DNA of 64,000 nucleotides, taken from the NCBI GenBank assembly GCA_963969495.1, contig OZ018323.1:67584460-67648459 (forward strand), read 5' to 3'. This document shows, one piece after another, positions 37,561 to 48,534 of the stretch (position 1 is the first letter of the stretch; each line of letters starts with the position of its first letter). Origin of the DNA: Ceratothoa steindachneri (Eukaryota; Arthropoda; Malacostraca; Isopoda; Cymothoidae). The position numbers and the translations under genes were made by a program. Under the pieces are notes generated by a model, which saw nothing but the letters and a program-made list of their open reading frames with translations, searched no databases and was not told the DNA's origin.

Positions 37561-37574
37561 ACACCTGATACCAA
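37561..37574 (-). other. Candidate primer-binding site of the gypsy element
   Basis: On the minus strand TTTGGTATCAGGTGTG follows the 5' LTR after the TA tract. TGGTATCAG matches the start of tRNA-complementary primer sites in many retrotransposons (initiator-Met type). Its normal place is right next to the LTR; here about 90 bases of mostly TA repeat intervene. Confidence 0.4.
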
Positions 37575-37583
37575 ATTTAAATA

Positions 37584-37584
<1 letters not shown>

Positions 37585-37666
<82 letters not shown>
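37585..37666. repeat. (TA)n microsatellite between gypsy LTR and primer site
   Basis: About 41 TA units abut the inner end of the 5' LTR, exactly where the primer-binding site should sit. Confidence 0.95.
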
Positions 37667-37670
<4 letters not shown>

Positions 37671-38108
37671 GTAGAATGGACTCTCGACGATATACCATAT
37701 ATAACTATTCGTTGAGGGAGCTTCTTTAATTATCTTTAGAGTGCGTGGATGTCTAGCGGGCCGATATTATGTATCTTCGATATGCTTAAGAAGTGGAACT
37801 GAGCTCAAGGATAATAATATTGCTATCATTAATAAAATAGTTTTATTAATAATAACTATCAACAATACACAAAACGGAAAATATTTACATAAACAGAGAA
37901 TGGAAAGGGTCGTGGGGGTTCGGGCTAATCCGAGGATTAAACGATTTAAAAAGGTAAAACAAATATAAAGTTAAAGAGATGGGATGGTTCGCTAAACCAT
38001 TTAAAGCACAGGATAGAATTGACAAAAGGGTTAAATACTCAAAGGTAACGTTCGGCTTACGTAATTTTATACTAGTGGTGCAGAGGAAGTCGACGTGAAG
38101 GTATCACA
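37667..38108 (-). repeat. 5' LTR of the gypsy element
   Basis: 442 bp, same ends as the 3' LTR. Substitutions against it include the bases in 'ccatatataactatt', 'gatgtctagcgg', 'gtatcttcg', 'atatttacat' and 'gggggttcgg'. No indels were seen. Confidence 0.95.
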
Positions 38109-38113
38109 ATACG
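38109..38113. repeat. Target-site duplication of the gypsy element (right)
   Basis: ATACG follows the LTR terminal GTATCACA, matching 33647-33651. Confidence 0.9.
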
Positions 38114-38358
38114 CTTCCAATCAGCCTCTCTTCCAAACTTGGAGCTCGTGTCAGCCACAAAAAGATTTTCATACCACCCTGTATTTCGTTTGTGTGGAGG
38201 GGGGGGGGTGCATGCTCGGGCACCTGAGCATGCTTTGGTTTTGTTTTTTTTTGTCTTTTGTTTTGCTTAGTCATTATTAAAGAAGCCTAAATGAAGATAG
38301 GCTTCATTATGATTTCGGCTGGTGTACCTTTGCTGGTGCCCACCACATGAGCGTCCTA

Positions 38359-38622
38359 TTTTTAGTCGCGAGTGACTCTACATCTCACTATGTCGGTCTG
38401 TCGGTCGGTTCCCGTTTTGCTTTTTTTTGGGGGGGGGAGTAATAACATCGTAACTATTCGGCCGATTCTGACGAAATTTGAAACCCTTATATTGTTTTAC
38501 ACTCTCTTTCGAACATTAGAATTGCCACGTTCCTCCCAAGGTTAGTCCATGAATTATTGAAGGTTGTGAGGTCATAAATCAAAATAAGTGAGAGCACGCG
38601 ACTTTTTGGTCAGCAGACCTGG
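38359..38622 (-). repeat. Dispersed family B, copy 2 (reverse)
   Basis: The reverse complement matches copies at 15629 and 43881: 'caggtctgctgacc', 'aaaaagtcgcgtgctctc', then the shared internal words, ending 'gagtcactcgcgactaaaaa'. AGTCGCG lies near both ends in inverted orientation, like a short terminal inverted repeat. A 9-base G run interrupts the middle. Confidence 0.8.
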
Positions 38623-41600
38623 TTCTTTAGACCGTAGATGAGGTCCCCCGACAGAGTAATGAAATTGTCATAATAATTATTAGAATAACAATCGTTTGCG
38701 AGCACAAGGAGCCGTTCTTGTGTTTGGTGTGGCAGGGAGACTACAGTATTATTTTGTCACCAACCAATGAGCAGTGAACCCTTCGGCAGGTTCTTGGACA
38801 GACGAGGTGCGCTATGTACGTGAAAAGTGGAGAGGAAGATATTGAAGTTTTATGGTGTGATTGGCTGTGTGCGGTTAGAGTTGCCTCCATCCACGCGTCA
38901 GTCAGCTAGTCTTTTTGGGGCGATTAACTCCCTACAAAGACCGATTTTGCGTATGCTCTCGCATGGATTTAAACCGCTATATACGCGTGAAAGTCGCACA
39001 CCTCTTCCGCTAAGGAAAACGCCTCAAAATGATCGGTAGATGGGGCAAAGACTCAGAGGAATAAGCCCTGAATCGGGGGCAGAGGCGTGCAACAGACTAA
39101 ACCCAGGACTTAGAGAGGACGGATATTACTCCTGCTGCGGGTTAGAAGAGAAGAAGAATCCCTCTTTTTTACTTGTCAGTGAGGCCAAGCGATGGAGCAA
39201 CAAGGAGTATTTTTATATATTTATAGAAAATAAAAGAAATTTGTATGAAACTGGAGAAAGGCCTAGAGGAGGGGAGGAACAGGCAGATAGTGAAAAGGTG
39301 GAAACATAGAAATGGCACACGAAAAAGTTGTACAAACAAGTGTCATGAAACGAAACTGGGATTGAGAGGGTGTAGAAGGAATTCAAACCTCTATGCGGGA
39401 GGATCCCCCTGAGTGGTGTTGAGGTTTGTCAATGCAGTCTGTCGTTAACTTTTTACAGTTCTGTTCCTTCTCGCATTCTCCACCGATAGAATCCTCCTTG
39501 GTTACACCGGTTCTCGTCAATTTCCTAAGTTTCATTGTCGCGTTGTCGTCCTCGTCTGGGGCGATTATTATTGTTTTGTAAGACCAAAATATCCTCATTG
39601 AGACCTTCACTCCCCCCATTCCTCTCCCGCTCGCACTTTCCAGGTTATGAAACTGGATCATTGTAAGTTGCGCTGCGCTGCTCCGATCGCACGGCCTAGT
39701 GAGCGCTTTCGCAAACTCACCGCTCTATGTACCCCATTATGCACAGATTCACTTATATACGTACACAAATGTGTATTCACGGGCGTCGGTGATAGCTGCC
39801 GATAACGCTGAGGAGGGAGAGAAGCCATTGACCAATGACTAAGCAATGAAATTTAATCAAATTCAAATTTATTTGTGTTGGAAAGTAAAAAGCGATCGTG
39901 GGTTCTTTGTTGGTTAATTTCGAATGTGCATTCTGGTACAGTTTGTATGTAGGATTATATCGCATTGGTTCCGTAGGGACACGAATGTAGTTGGCATTTA
40001 TTGTTCTTCATGGATTAGTAATAAGTAGTCTTGTTTGTAGATTTATGCCTGGGACATTGCACAAATTCATGCGCCCCGGAAATTCTGTTTTCCGGTCGCT
40101 CGTGATTTGGCAGGTTATATTGGACCTTCTGACTCCCCCATGTGCATATTTTGAGTTAGTCTTCTTATTCGAAAGGTTACGAAGGGATTGTGTATGCTCC
40201 TAGAAGTGTAAATGTTGGCATTTAAAAAATGCCACTGAAAATTTGATATGGAAACCTGGACCCACCCAAAGATTACCGGTGGCTAGTCGGAGCGATTGGC
40301 CTAGGCTATATGGCCACCCGCCTCAATCCGGTGGTTGACCGGGTTCCGCCCAAGACCGCCGCCAATGGGCTGGCTATCTTCCAACTTGGTGGTGACTCAA
40401 CCGCGAGGATGAATATCCTCGGCCGTGCCCATGGGCAAAAGTGGCCCGTCTCATTGTTGGCATCGGCGAATTAGAGGTTTGTGATTTTTTTTTTTTAATT
40501 TGGTTCATTATGGGATTACGGATTTTCTTGTCGCCGTTACCCCTTAAAAGTCCGAAAACGCCTAGATCTGAAACTTTTCCAGGTTTGTGGGGAGGATTCT
40601 TGGCGTGTTCCAAGTGGTCGATTTTTTTATAGGGGTTTAAGGCTTTTTTTGTCAGGAGTGTCTATCCAGCCGTGACAAAGAATAGAACGGTGGATGAAAA
40701 CGTTTTGAGGTTTGTTTTCTCTAAGAAAAAGAACTGAAAAAAATAGGGACTCGCTTGCGCTTGGTTTCGATGGTACGCATCGAAATGTTCAAAAGAGTGA
40801 CCTAACCGAAAAGGAGTTGAAATTCCAACTTTCCCCTTCATGTTTGTCTTTATTATTTCTTCGTTGGATTCCACGAATTTTCCAGCCCTTCTCACTAAAA
40901 TAAAAGTCCGAAAATTTTAAATTTGACCTCAGGCTACAACAATGCATGAAGTTTAATTACCGTTCGGGCGATGTCTCGACGTTGTTGATTCACGTATTTT
41001 TGACTTTATAATTTGATTGAATATTGATCAACGTAGTTTACTTTTGCGGTATTTATCGATTCACGTTTTTTAAATATTAATCAACGTTCTTTACTCTTGA
41101 GTTATTTGAATGAACAGAGACGCCAACTCTTAAATAGGAAGGTTTTTTAATTAATTCAGAACTAAGGGGTTTTTTTTAATTATGAACCGACTGGAATCGT
41201 AAGCTTTGAGTTGTTGGAATGACTTGTCATTTTATATATCTGACTGTAGAACCTCGAATAGTTTCAAGTAAACATGGCGCTTACAAGAGTACTGTAAATA
41301 CTGTATGCGTATGATTTTTTTATGTATGACTGGCAACCTAGTCACTCGGTGGCTTCTTCGTTGCCTGTAAAATTAGTCCTTATTTTACTTTGCCCTGTAA
41401 GGCGATGTCGTATGTCAAATCAGAGCCGAAGTTTGTTAAACTTTGTAAGGATAATTGTTTTTATAACACAAACTGTGCGTGCAGGTACACATCCCGCCCT
41501 CACAAGTAAGTTCGAATTTTGTTTTTCATTTGTGACACTTGATACGCTTGTTGTTGTTTTTTTTTGCTAAGTTTATCTGGTGGCCGCCAACGAGAGGACA

Positions 41601-41664
41601 GCCAGCTCAGTATATCAAACATGTTTGAGAAACCACTTTCTGTCACCATTAATCTTTACTACTA
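38623..41664. other. Unassigned intronic DNA (block C copy 2 and a GC-rich block)
   Basis: Contains block C copy 2 (39413-39472). A GC-rich island at about 40255-40470 in otherwise AT-rich DNA includes the hairpin GAGGAT-GAAT-ATCCTC (40403-40418). No gene or known element is recognised. Confidence 0.5.
39413..39472 (+). repeat. Dispersed ~60-bp block C, copy 2
   Basis: Same block as 33317-33379 in the same orientation. Similarity ends abruptly on both sides. Confidence 0.8.
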
Positions 41665-41666
41665 TA

Positions 41667-42792
41667 CAGTGCCCGCGAAAAGTATCTGATAACCCTCAAA
41701 ATTTGTATTTTTAACATAAAAAACATGTTTAATATTGACTAACCTTATATTATTATTTTGTCATCTCTCCTTTGGATATAATGTCTTGTTGTAGACGCTT
41801 CGTGATGGATTTCATTAAGTTTTGATAAACTTCCACTGATATTACGTTGCACCCTACCTTTATCATGGCCTCTTTTAATTTTTCGGCGGAGCCAGTGTAT
41901 TGTCCTTCAACCTTATTTATTATTATTTATTATTATTAGCCATAAATTTTCTATGGGATTGAGATCTGGGCTATTACCTGGCCAATCCAAAATATTTAAT
42001 TTATTGGCAGTAAGCCATTTTGTCACAAATTTAGCCTTGTGGCAAGGTGCCCCATCATGCATGAATGTTTTTGTCTCATGGATTGTCATTACCACTGGAA
42101 GTTTCTCGTGTAACATTGCTAAATACAGTGCGCCATTCCTAGTTGTCGTCTTAGGAAGGAGATATATGATTCCTCTCCCCTGGAAACTGAAACAACCCCA
42201 AATCATCACACTCGGAGTGCGTTTCTTTGTCTTTTGGGTGTATTTAGGGTCTATTCTATTTGAGCCAATGGGCCGACGAACCTTTTTAGGACGGCTTCTG
42301 AGTGTTAAAAATGTTGACTCATCGCTGAATAAAATTTTTCCACGCCTAGAGTCCAATGAATGTATTTTTTTTTACAAAATGCGACACGTTTGTTAGCACT
42401 TTTTCATTAATGAATGGTTTCCTTGCAGCATGGCGAGATTGTAATCAGTTTTTTTTTGTAGCCGCTCCTGGATAGTTCGTCCAGAAGCATAAGATAATAA
42501 ATTATTCATATTAAATTTTAGTTCTTTCGCATTTATTATTGGATTATTCACTACTAAACGTTTTATAAGCATGTCTGTTCACAAATTTGTTTTTCTCGGT
42601 CTGCCAGATCGTTTTTTCAGGTACGCTACTACAATACTAACTTAAGATTGCATTGGAAAGCTGTCATATCAGAACGTTATACGAAAGCTATCAGATGTCG
42701 CTAAAACAAATAGAAAGTGAATTATGCGTCTGTGGTTATCATTGAAAATAATACAAATTTTGAGGGTGATCGGATACTTTTCGCGGGCATTG
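41667..42792 (-). mobile_element. Tc1-family DNA transposon 1, complete ends
   Basis: 1126 bp with about 43-bp terminal inverted repeats: left CAGTGCCCGCGAAAAGTATC, right (reverse complement) CAATGCCCGCGAAAAGTATC, both running on to CTCAAAATTTGTATT. TA flanks both ends (41665-41666 and 42793-42794), the standard Tc1/mariner target duplication. Contains a degenerate minus-strand transposase. Confidence 0.95.
41913..42620 (-). pseudogene. Tc1 transposase (DD34E), degenerate
   Basis: The open part (41913-42356) shows the three catalytic residues: Asp in LFSDESTF, Asp in FMHDGAPCHKAK and Glu in SPDLNPIENLW, with 34 residues between the second Asp and the Glu. This is the DD34E pattern of Tc1. 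The upstream N-terminal helix-turn-helix half (42360-42620; GRPRKTN and GRTIQERLQ words) is in other frames with stops. The C-terminus is lost in an ATT-rich run (41920-41938) right after the catalytic Glu motif. The enzyme would have cut and pasted the element via its inverted repeats, but this copy is inactive. Confidence 0.9.
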
Positions 42793-42794
42793 TA

Positions 42795-43116
42795 TGTATA
42801 TCGTTTGGGGGAATGACTTGGGTATGTGGTGACAAAATAAGGAATATAGTAATTTGGCTTAGAGTGAAAGTTTTCAATACTCGTCCTATTTCTGCCTCAG
42901 TTTAATCTCTGAAAAAAAGTTTGGTGGACACTTGTCAAGAAAATCGCAAGAATTGAGTAAATGAGGCTTCTTCTTATTCTGAACTCTGTTTAATGTTAAG
43001 TTTATCGTAAAATTCTCTTATACAAAAACTCTTAAGAAATGTCTAGCCATAATGATTCTTTCTCTATGGGCGTTTCGTAATCGCTTGTATCGTTAATTTG
43101 GATTATATTATAATCT

Positions 43117-43120
<4 letters not shown>
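42795..43120. other. Unassigned AT-rich intronic DNA
   Basis: Nothing recognisable between transposon 1 and the microsatellite. Confidence 0.5.

Positions 43121-43200
<80 letters not shown>
43121..43200. repeat. Compound microsatellite (TA)15(GA)25
   Basis: TA tract at 43121-43150 passes directly into a GA tract at 43151-43200. Confidence 0.97.
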
Positions 43201-43202
<2 letters not shown>

Positions 43203-43504
43203 ATTTTACTCAATACCCGATAAATTTGAGGAAAGTAAGTGACTATTAGAGCATAAAGTTTATTAAGACAGGACTAGTTTGGATATCTAGTTTCCATATC
43301 AACCTCATTCGTAAACTGAAGAAAATGGACAAAAACTCTCAAATCATACGAATATCATCGAACAACGAACCTGTTAGTACAAACTTCTGGATTCAATAGG
43401 TGGGGTCAAATTTATTGATAGGAGAAAATGACATGATAGATTCGCTTTGGGTAATAAAATAAGGGGAAATTTGTATTTGTAGTTAGACTACATGACGATG
43501 TATA
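43201..43504. other. Unassigned AT-rich intronic DNA
   Basis: No gene or element recognised up to the left end of transposon 2. Confidence 0.5.
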
Positions 43505-43880
43505 CATTACCGAGTAAAATAATAGAACGATTTTCCTCTATTAAAATATTTTTTAAAAAAATATGATGTAGCTAAATAAAATTTAAATGGTACATAAAGT
43601 CATGCATTTAATATATTTTATAAAGATTTCAAGATACAATTGTATACTCTAGAAATTATACTCAAACGAACAAACTAAAATATTTATACGTGCAAAATAA
43701 GAGAACGATTATTCACAGAATTGCTTAACAAACAAATACACTAGAAACAAGGCAAGATTTGACAACGATAAAACTTAAAACACTAAATATGAGGTTTTGA
43801 AGCCTTTGTTTTCTATTACAGGAACATTCTAGAAGTCTCTTGAAATCATCCGGCAACATTTTGATCAGTAATTAAACAAG

Positions 43881-44134
43881 GTCTGTTGACGAAAAGTCGC
43901 GTGCTCTCACTTACTTCTAATTTATGACCTTACGAACTTTAAAAACTTTCAATAATTACCGGACTAACCTTGGGAAGACCTTGGTAATTGTATCATTCGA
44001 AAGAGGATGTAAAACAACATAACGGTTTCAAATTTTGTTAGAATCGGCCAAATAGGTACAATGTTATTGCCCCCCAAAAGAAGCAAAACTGGGGCCGACA
44101 TTGTGAGATATAGTCAGTCGCACGCGACTAAAAA
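43881..44134 (+). repeat. Dispersed family B, copy 3, inside Tc1 transposon 2
   Basis: Runs from 'gtctgttgacgaaaagtcgc' to 'cgcacgcgactaaaaa' with all internal family words. AGTCGCGTGC occurs near both ends in inverted orientation. Its position inside a Tc1 element shows family B has moved after that Tc1 insertion. Confidence 0.8.
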
Positions 44135-44159
44135 TGCTCAACCTCCCATTATTGTCGTA

Positions 44160-44970
44160 ATTTTGCGCGTTCTGAAGTTATACAATGAAAAAACTTATAA
44201 ATTTTCCGGAAAATCGGTCGACCCCGCATAACCACCGTCCGAAAAGACATAGCGATTCCGCGCTTCTCTATGAAGGATCCCTTTGGGACTGCAGCAGGAA
44301 TTCCCCGAAAAATTAAGATAAATACTGGCAAAGAAGTGAGCCGTTTCAATGTGTCCCGTCGCCTCAATTTATCTGGTTTAAAATCTCGTTCTCCAGCAAC
44401 CAATCATCAGTAAGAGGAACCAGAATTCGAGACTCGGATATGCTGAAGCTCATGTTGTTTGGGGGAGAATTTATTTCAACGAGGAAAATAAATTTAATTT
44501 AGTTGGATCTTATGGCAGACGCTTTCTTAGACGCGCTATTGGTTAAACCTAAGTGTGTTAAAAAGTTTGCCAAGTATGAAGTAGGCCGCGTCATGGTATG
44601 GAAGATGTTTTCGTCTGAAGGAGTTGGCCCGCTAGTGCGAGGAAGGGTAAATGCGAATGTGTGCCTAAACCTCGTACAACATGTTATACCTTTACTCCGA
44701 GCATCTTTAAACCAACCAGCAGTATTTATACAGTACAAGGAGCCCTGTCATACTGCAAAGCGAATAAAATACTATTTCGGACAAGTAGATATCGAGTAAT
44801 GAAGCGGCTTGATCGGACCTGGACCTGAACCCAATTGAGAACCTCTGGAAAATTATTAGAGACAAAGTTCGAGACTAGCAGCTTTCAACCGTGACAGATT
44901 TATTGACGAAAATTGAACAAGAATGGAACAAAATTACACCAGAATTTTGCAAGAAACTGTTTTAAGTTTC
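44160..44970 (+). pseudogene. Tc1 transposase of transposon 2, degenerate
   Basis: The N-terminal DNA-binding part is recognisable from about 44240 (GIPRKIKINTGKEVSRFNVS, then RRLNLSGLKSRSPA). The central part (44503-44799) reads EVGRVMVWKMFSSEGVGPLV and later VFIQYKEPCHTAKRIKYYF. After a frameshift at about 44805, PDLNPIENLWKIIRDKV carries the catalytic Glu. The second catalytic Asp (normally QQDNAPCH) is Tyr here (IQYKEPCH). Several frameshifts and stops occur; inactive. Confidence 0.85.
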
Positions 44971-45334
44971 ATCGTTGTCGAATCTTGCTTTGTTTATCAA
45001 GTATTTGCTTGCTAAGCGATTCTATGAAGGATCGTTCTTTTATTTTGCATGTATCAATATTTTATTAGTTTATTTAGTATAACTTTTTGAATATACGATT
45101 GTATCATATGAAATCTTCCTAAAATATATTAAATGCCTGTACTTACTCATCATATTTTTGAAAATATTTGAATAAAGGAAAGCGTTCTCTTATTTTGCTT
45201 GGTAGTGTATTATAGATCGCTTAACGTTTGAAGTTTTTTTTTGTTAGTTGAGTTCTCAGAACTTAGTTCGAAGTTTGGTTGTTAAGTCGTTTCTTTCCTT
45301 TTTGTTTTGGTTTGTTTTTTGTTTTGTTTTTGTG

Positions 45335-45440
45335 TGTGTGTGAATTTTAAAGTAGCCTAGTAGTAGGCTGAAATTTGAATTGCGGCGACTGATGCCCTTC
45401 GTGGCACTCGCTAGATGGTCTCTGTAAAGAAAAAAATATA
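45335..45440 (+). mobile_element. I-like LINE 3' UTR fragment
   Basis: 'ttttaaagtagcctagtagt', 'ggcgactgatgccc', 'cgctagatggtctctgtaaa' and an A/TA tail match 56763-56869 of the full-length LINE. Extremely 5'-truncated. The stretch 45441-45737 next to it holds nothing recognisable. Confidence 0.75.
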
Positions 45441-45737
45441 TATATCCTGATGGTTGAATGGTATGTGAATGTAGTCAGGTTGTGATGCACAATTGAGTCT
45501 AATCCTTTAAGGAAGAATGTGGAATTGATAAACAATTCTTTTTTGCATCTAAGATTTTGTGTTGGAGCCGGTAGAAGATTGACCGAGCATTAGATAAGTT
45601 TCATCAATAAAATATAATGGATATTTTAATTACTTCACCTTGGAAAAAACGTGGATCACAAATTGTAATCTTTTCTCTCGGTTTTAGTGAGTATGGATGA
45701 TTTGGATTAGGCTAATTTTGTGTGTTTATTGTATATT

Positions 45738-45870
45738 TGCTCCGAGAATGTGGAATAATCTGCCTAGTGTGATACGTTCACTTGGCTGCCTCGGTGACTT
45801 CAAGCCTGCCATGAAGACCCGGTTCTTCTCTCGCTTTTCCTTAGTCGATCGAAAGGCCCCTTGAAAAGTA
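45738..45870 (+). pseudogene. CR1/L2-like LINE, C-terminal end
   Basis: The + strand encodes RMWNNLPSVIRSLGCLGDFK followed by PAMKTRFFSRFS and a stop, matching the conserved WN-LP--IR----L--FK--LKT-LF terminus of L2/CR1-group ORF2 proteins. An (ATT)n-like tail follows at 45883-45894. The upstream part is absent or unrecognisable. Confidence 0.7.
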
Positions 45871-45894
45871 TCATACAAATATTATTATTATTAT

Positions 45895-48001
45895 GTGGAA
45901 AGGAGAGTGAAGTGTCTGTAGCATATTTTCCTCTCGCGTTGTATTTCTTCCCTCCCGAACTATACAAGGAACTCTTGGAACTAATTCATTTTACTCTAAA
46001 TTGCACCCCCCACCCACAAACATATACATAACCAGGTTGTGTCGCACTTTCGTTAACCTAATGAATAAGGCGATGGATATCCATGTCAAGGTGCCAGGTT
46101 CAATTAACTTGACGGGAGTGACCCCCCATCCCCCTTCCCAGCGCTCCCAGGGGGCTGTCGCGAATTAGACTGTGCGTCAAGTCTAAGACGCATGTAAAGA
46201 CAGCTCCAGCCCAATCACAATACCGCTGCCCCTTTTCACTCCGTCCACACGCCGAACACATCACTCTTCCATCTTTTGAAGTCCGCCGAGGAGAAGGGTG
46301 AGGCGTTCCATATCCACACTAACTTGATGCCGAACGAGTGTCCTTCCCTCCTGTCACGAAGGGTTCCCAAACTCGCTGGCTGCGGAGGGGGGAAGCAAAG
46401 AGTACTAGCGCCCTTCCTGCCTCCCTCCCCCAGGTTGGCCGACCAGATGACTTCTAACAAAAGCTGGATAGGAAGCACCCTGTTTAAAACTGATGAGGGC
46501 ATCTCCATCAGGAAGATTTTTGAAAAAAGTTTGTAAATACAGTGGTGAAGTTAAAGGAAGTGAGAACGATAGCCAGAGCCATGATTTAGTGGAACAGGAG
46601 GGCGCGCGACTCTGTCGGTGTAGTGGTTGGTGTCACTTAGACGAGGGAATGGCGCTTCCAAGCTCCTAGGCGTCTGTTCGTACTCAGGGGCACAGCGGCC
46701 TTAAAGTATGCGTCTTATGTAGACGAAGGCATGAGGAGATATGCGGGATTAGATCTCGTTTTTGAAACACAACAAAGACATCTCCCACCCGGAGACGGGG
46801 GGGGGGGACTGAATAAAAGCCTGGGTGAGTGTGTCATTGATGTCTCGTCAGCTAATTCGCCTATCCCCCCGCCCCTTTTCACGTGTAGGCGAGGTCTCCG
46901 GTGGTCAATAGTGAATTTCCCATAAAGATCAGTGTGATCCTCGCTGATAAACCCGAGAGAGACCCATAGAGAGTGGGAAGGAGAGGGAGTACGTAGGGTG
47001 TTTCGCGATCAAGCACGGCCATCCCTATACATGTGACGCGCTAGGGGCGCATTGTCCCCCACCCCGTCGAACCTTCTAGGCGGAAGAGGGATGCGTCTTT
47101 GCGTGTCCCCACCCGCCCCTAGAACCAGCTTCTGGGTTTCATGGGATGGTGTTAATATGTAGGGGATCTTCGCCATCTAGAGATGCTTAGGGGATCGATA
47201 TATGCCCCGTACGCACAGTTGTCTGACTTCTAACACCTAGGTTGGGGGGTTTGATCCCAGCGAGGGCAGGCGGACGCGCTGTCTGGCACCCGAGTTACCA
47301 GATCTTGCGATTTTACGCTGCTCCATTTGATAATCGTGCTACTTTTTGCGATTACCAACCATACCTAATTTTTTTTTTTTGCTTAGGAAAAATGCATTTA
47401 CTTCACTCCGTTTTTTTAACTTGTAAAATATATATCCTGGAAAGAATAAGAATCGAGATTCTTTTCTATGCATTCGATAAAATTGCAACTTGGCAATTTG
47501 CCGCCGCAAGAGTGTTTTAAAAAGTAGTTTCTCTAGATCTTATCTAATTATTTAAAATTATTTTCATCAAAACTGAATTTAACTAAAATGCAAGAATTAC
47601 ATAAGTTTTATTTAAGCTTTGCAATTTAAAATTTATACCCTATGGTTTCAATTATTTTAAAGAGCGGATTATATTATGCCTCCTTAATACGATTCGTGGT
47701 GATTGATGCAGATTCGTGTTTTCACCTGTGGAACTACTGCCCGCAGGCGTCGATTTGAATTTAAAATTATTTACCTTGTAATGGTTTGACATAGGCCTAC
47801 TTCAATTTAGTTTTTATTTTTGTTATTTTGTTATTTAATATAATTTAATATATTTTGTGTAAATATTATCGTTGACCCGTGTCATTTCTGACGTCATACC
47901 CCACCCCAACCTCTATTATAATTCCCAAAACGATTAAAGGCGCTGACATGATGTAGTTAAAGCATTCACCTCTGTAAACGTCCGAACATTATAAAAATTG
48001 A
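45895..48001. other. Unassigned intronic DNA
   Basis: No gene found in 2.1 kb. Around 47242-47262 'ggttggggggtttgatccca' looks like a tRNA B-box neighbourhood and may be a SINE trace. A 10-base G run lies near 46799 and AT-rich DNA at 47520-47870. Confidence 0.45.
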
Positions 48002-48142
48002 ATGAAACTCAGGATCATCGTATTGCGGTCCACGCATCGTGTTTACCCCCCCCCCCCCACACGAGCCGTCATGAAACTCAGGATCATCGTATTGCGGTCC
48101 ACGCATCGTGTTTACCCCCCCCCCCCCCCCACACGAGCCGTC
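48002..48142. repeat. Tandem duplication of a ~70-bp unit with expanded C tract
   Basis: Two copies (48002-48070 and 48071-48142) of a unit from ATGAAACTCAGGATCATCG to ACACGAGCCGTC are identical except for the C tract (13 versus 16). The unit itself ends in the C run followed by ACACGAG. Confidence 0.95.
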
Positions 48143-48534
48143 CCCTATAAATGTACTGCAAAAACGTGAAACATTTTGGAACACGGACGAAATAGTACAT
48201 CTTATCGGCCGGGCCGCTCGTCTACATATTTACCGTTAAGTGTCCATTATGAGCAAAGCGAATAATTTACATTTCCAAAGATTGTGGCTTTTGAATCCCA
48301 TGTTTGAAACATGGCTGGAAGAAATAAATTTCAAGACTAAAGCGTATTGTATGGTATGTAAATCCGAATTGAGAGCACATAAAACTGACTTAGTTGAACA
48401 CAAATCTGTGAAACAAAAAAAAATCCGGAACTAATATCATCCTCGGAAAAAAGAAATATAAAGACGTTCTTTGAAAATCGTAATAAGTGCATTAGGAATA
48501 AAACTTAGCGTGTTTGTCACTTGTCATGCAGGGG
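48143..48534. other. Unassigned intronic DNA
   Basis: Contains a small + strand open frame (48240-48434). Its FQRLWLLNPMFETWLEE and YCMVCKSELRAH words resemble the BED-type zinc finger start of hAT-related or ZMYM-like proteins (C-x2-C present), but it ends after 64 codons and the following Lys-rich stretch is broken. Possibly a fragment of a hAT-family ORF. Confidence 0.35.

Larger units (their letters stand above)
33652..38108 (-). mobile_element. Ty3/gypsy LTR retrotransposon, internally deleted, with perfect TSD
   Basis: The 4457-bp element is bounded by two 442-bp LTRs with TG...CA ends and by the direct repeat ATACG (33647-33651 and 38109-38113). Coding parts read on the minus strand from right to left: gag with an E/R-rich coiled coil, a SCAN-like capsid and a CCHC knuckle; an aspartic protease; a short 3' piece of reverse transcriptase; RNase H. 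The catalytic core of reverse transcriptase and the whole integrase are missing, so it cannot move on its own. The LTRs differ at only about 5 of 442 positions, so insertion is recent. The capsid resembles the Gmr1-like lineage from which the vertebrate SCAN domain is thought to derive. Confidence 0.95.
43505..45207 (+). mobile_element. Tc1-family DNA transposon 2, with a family-B insertion
   Basis: The left end CATTACCGAGTAAAATAATA and the reverse complement of the right end, CACTACCAAGCAAAATAAGA, are inverted repeats that run on as GAACG. TA flanks both ends (43503-43504 and 45208-45209). The total of 1703 bp includes a 254-bp family-B copy at 43881-44134 and a frameshifted + strand transposase. 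Confidence 0.88.
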
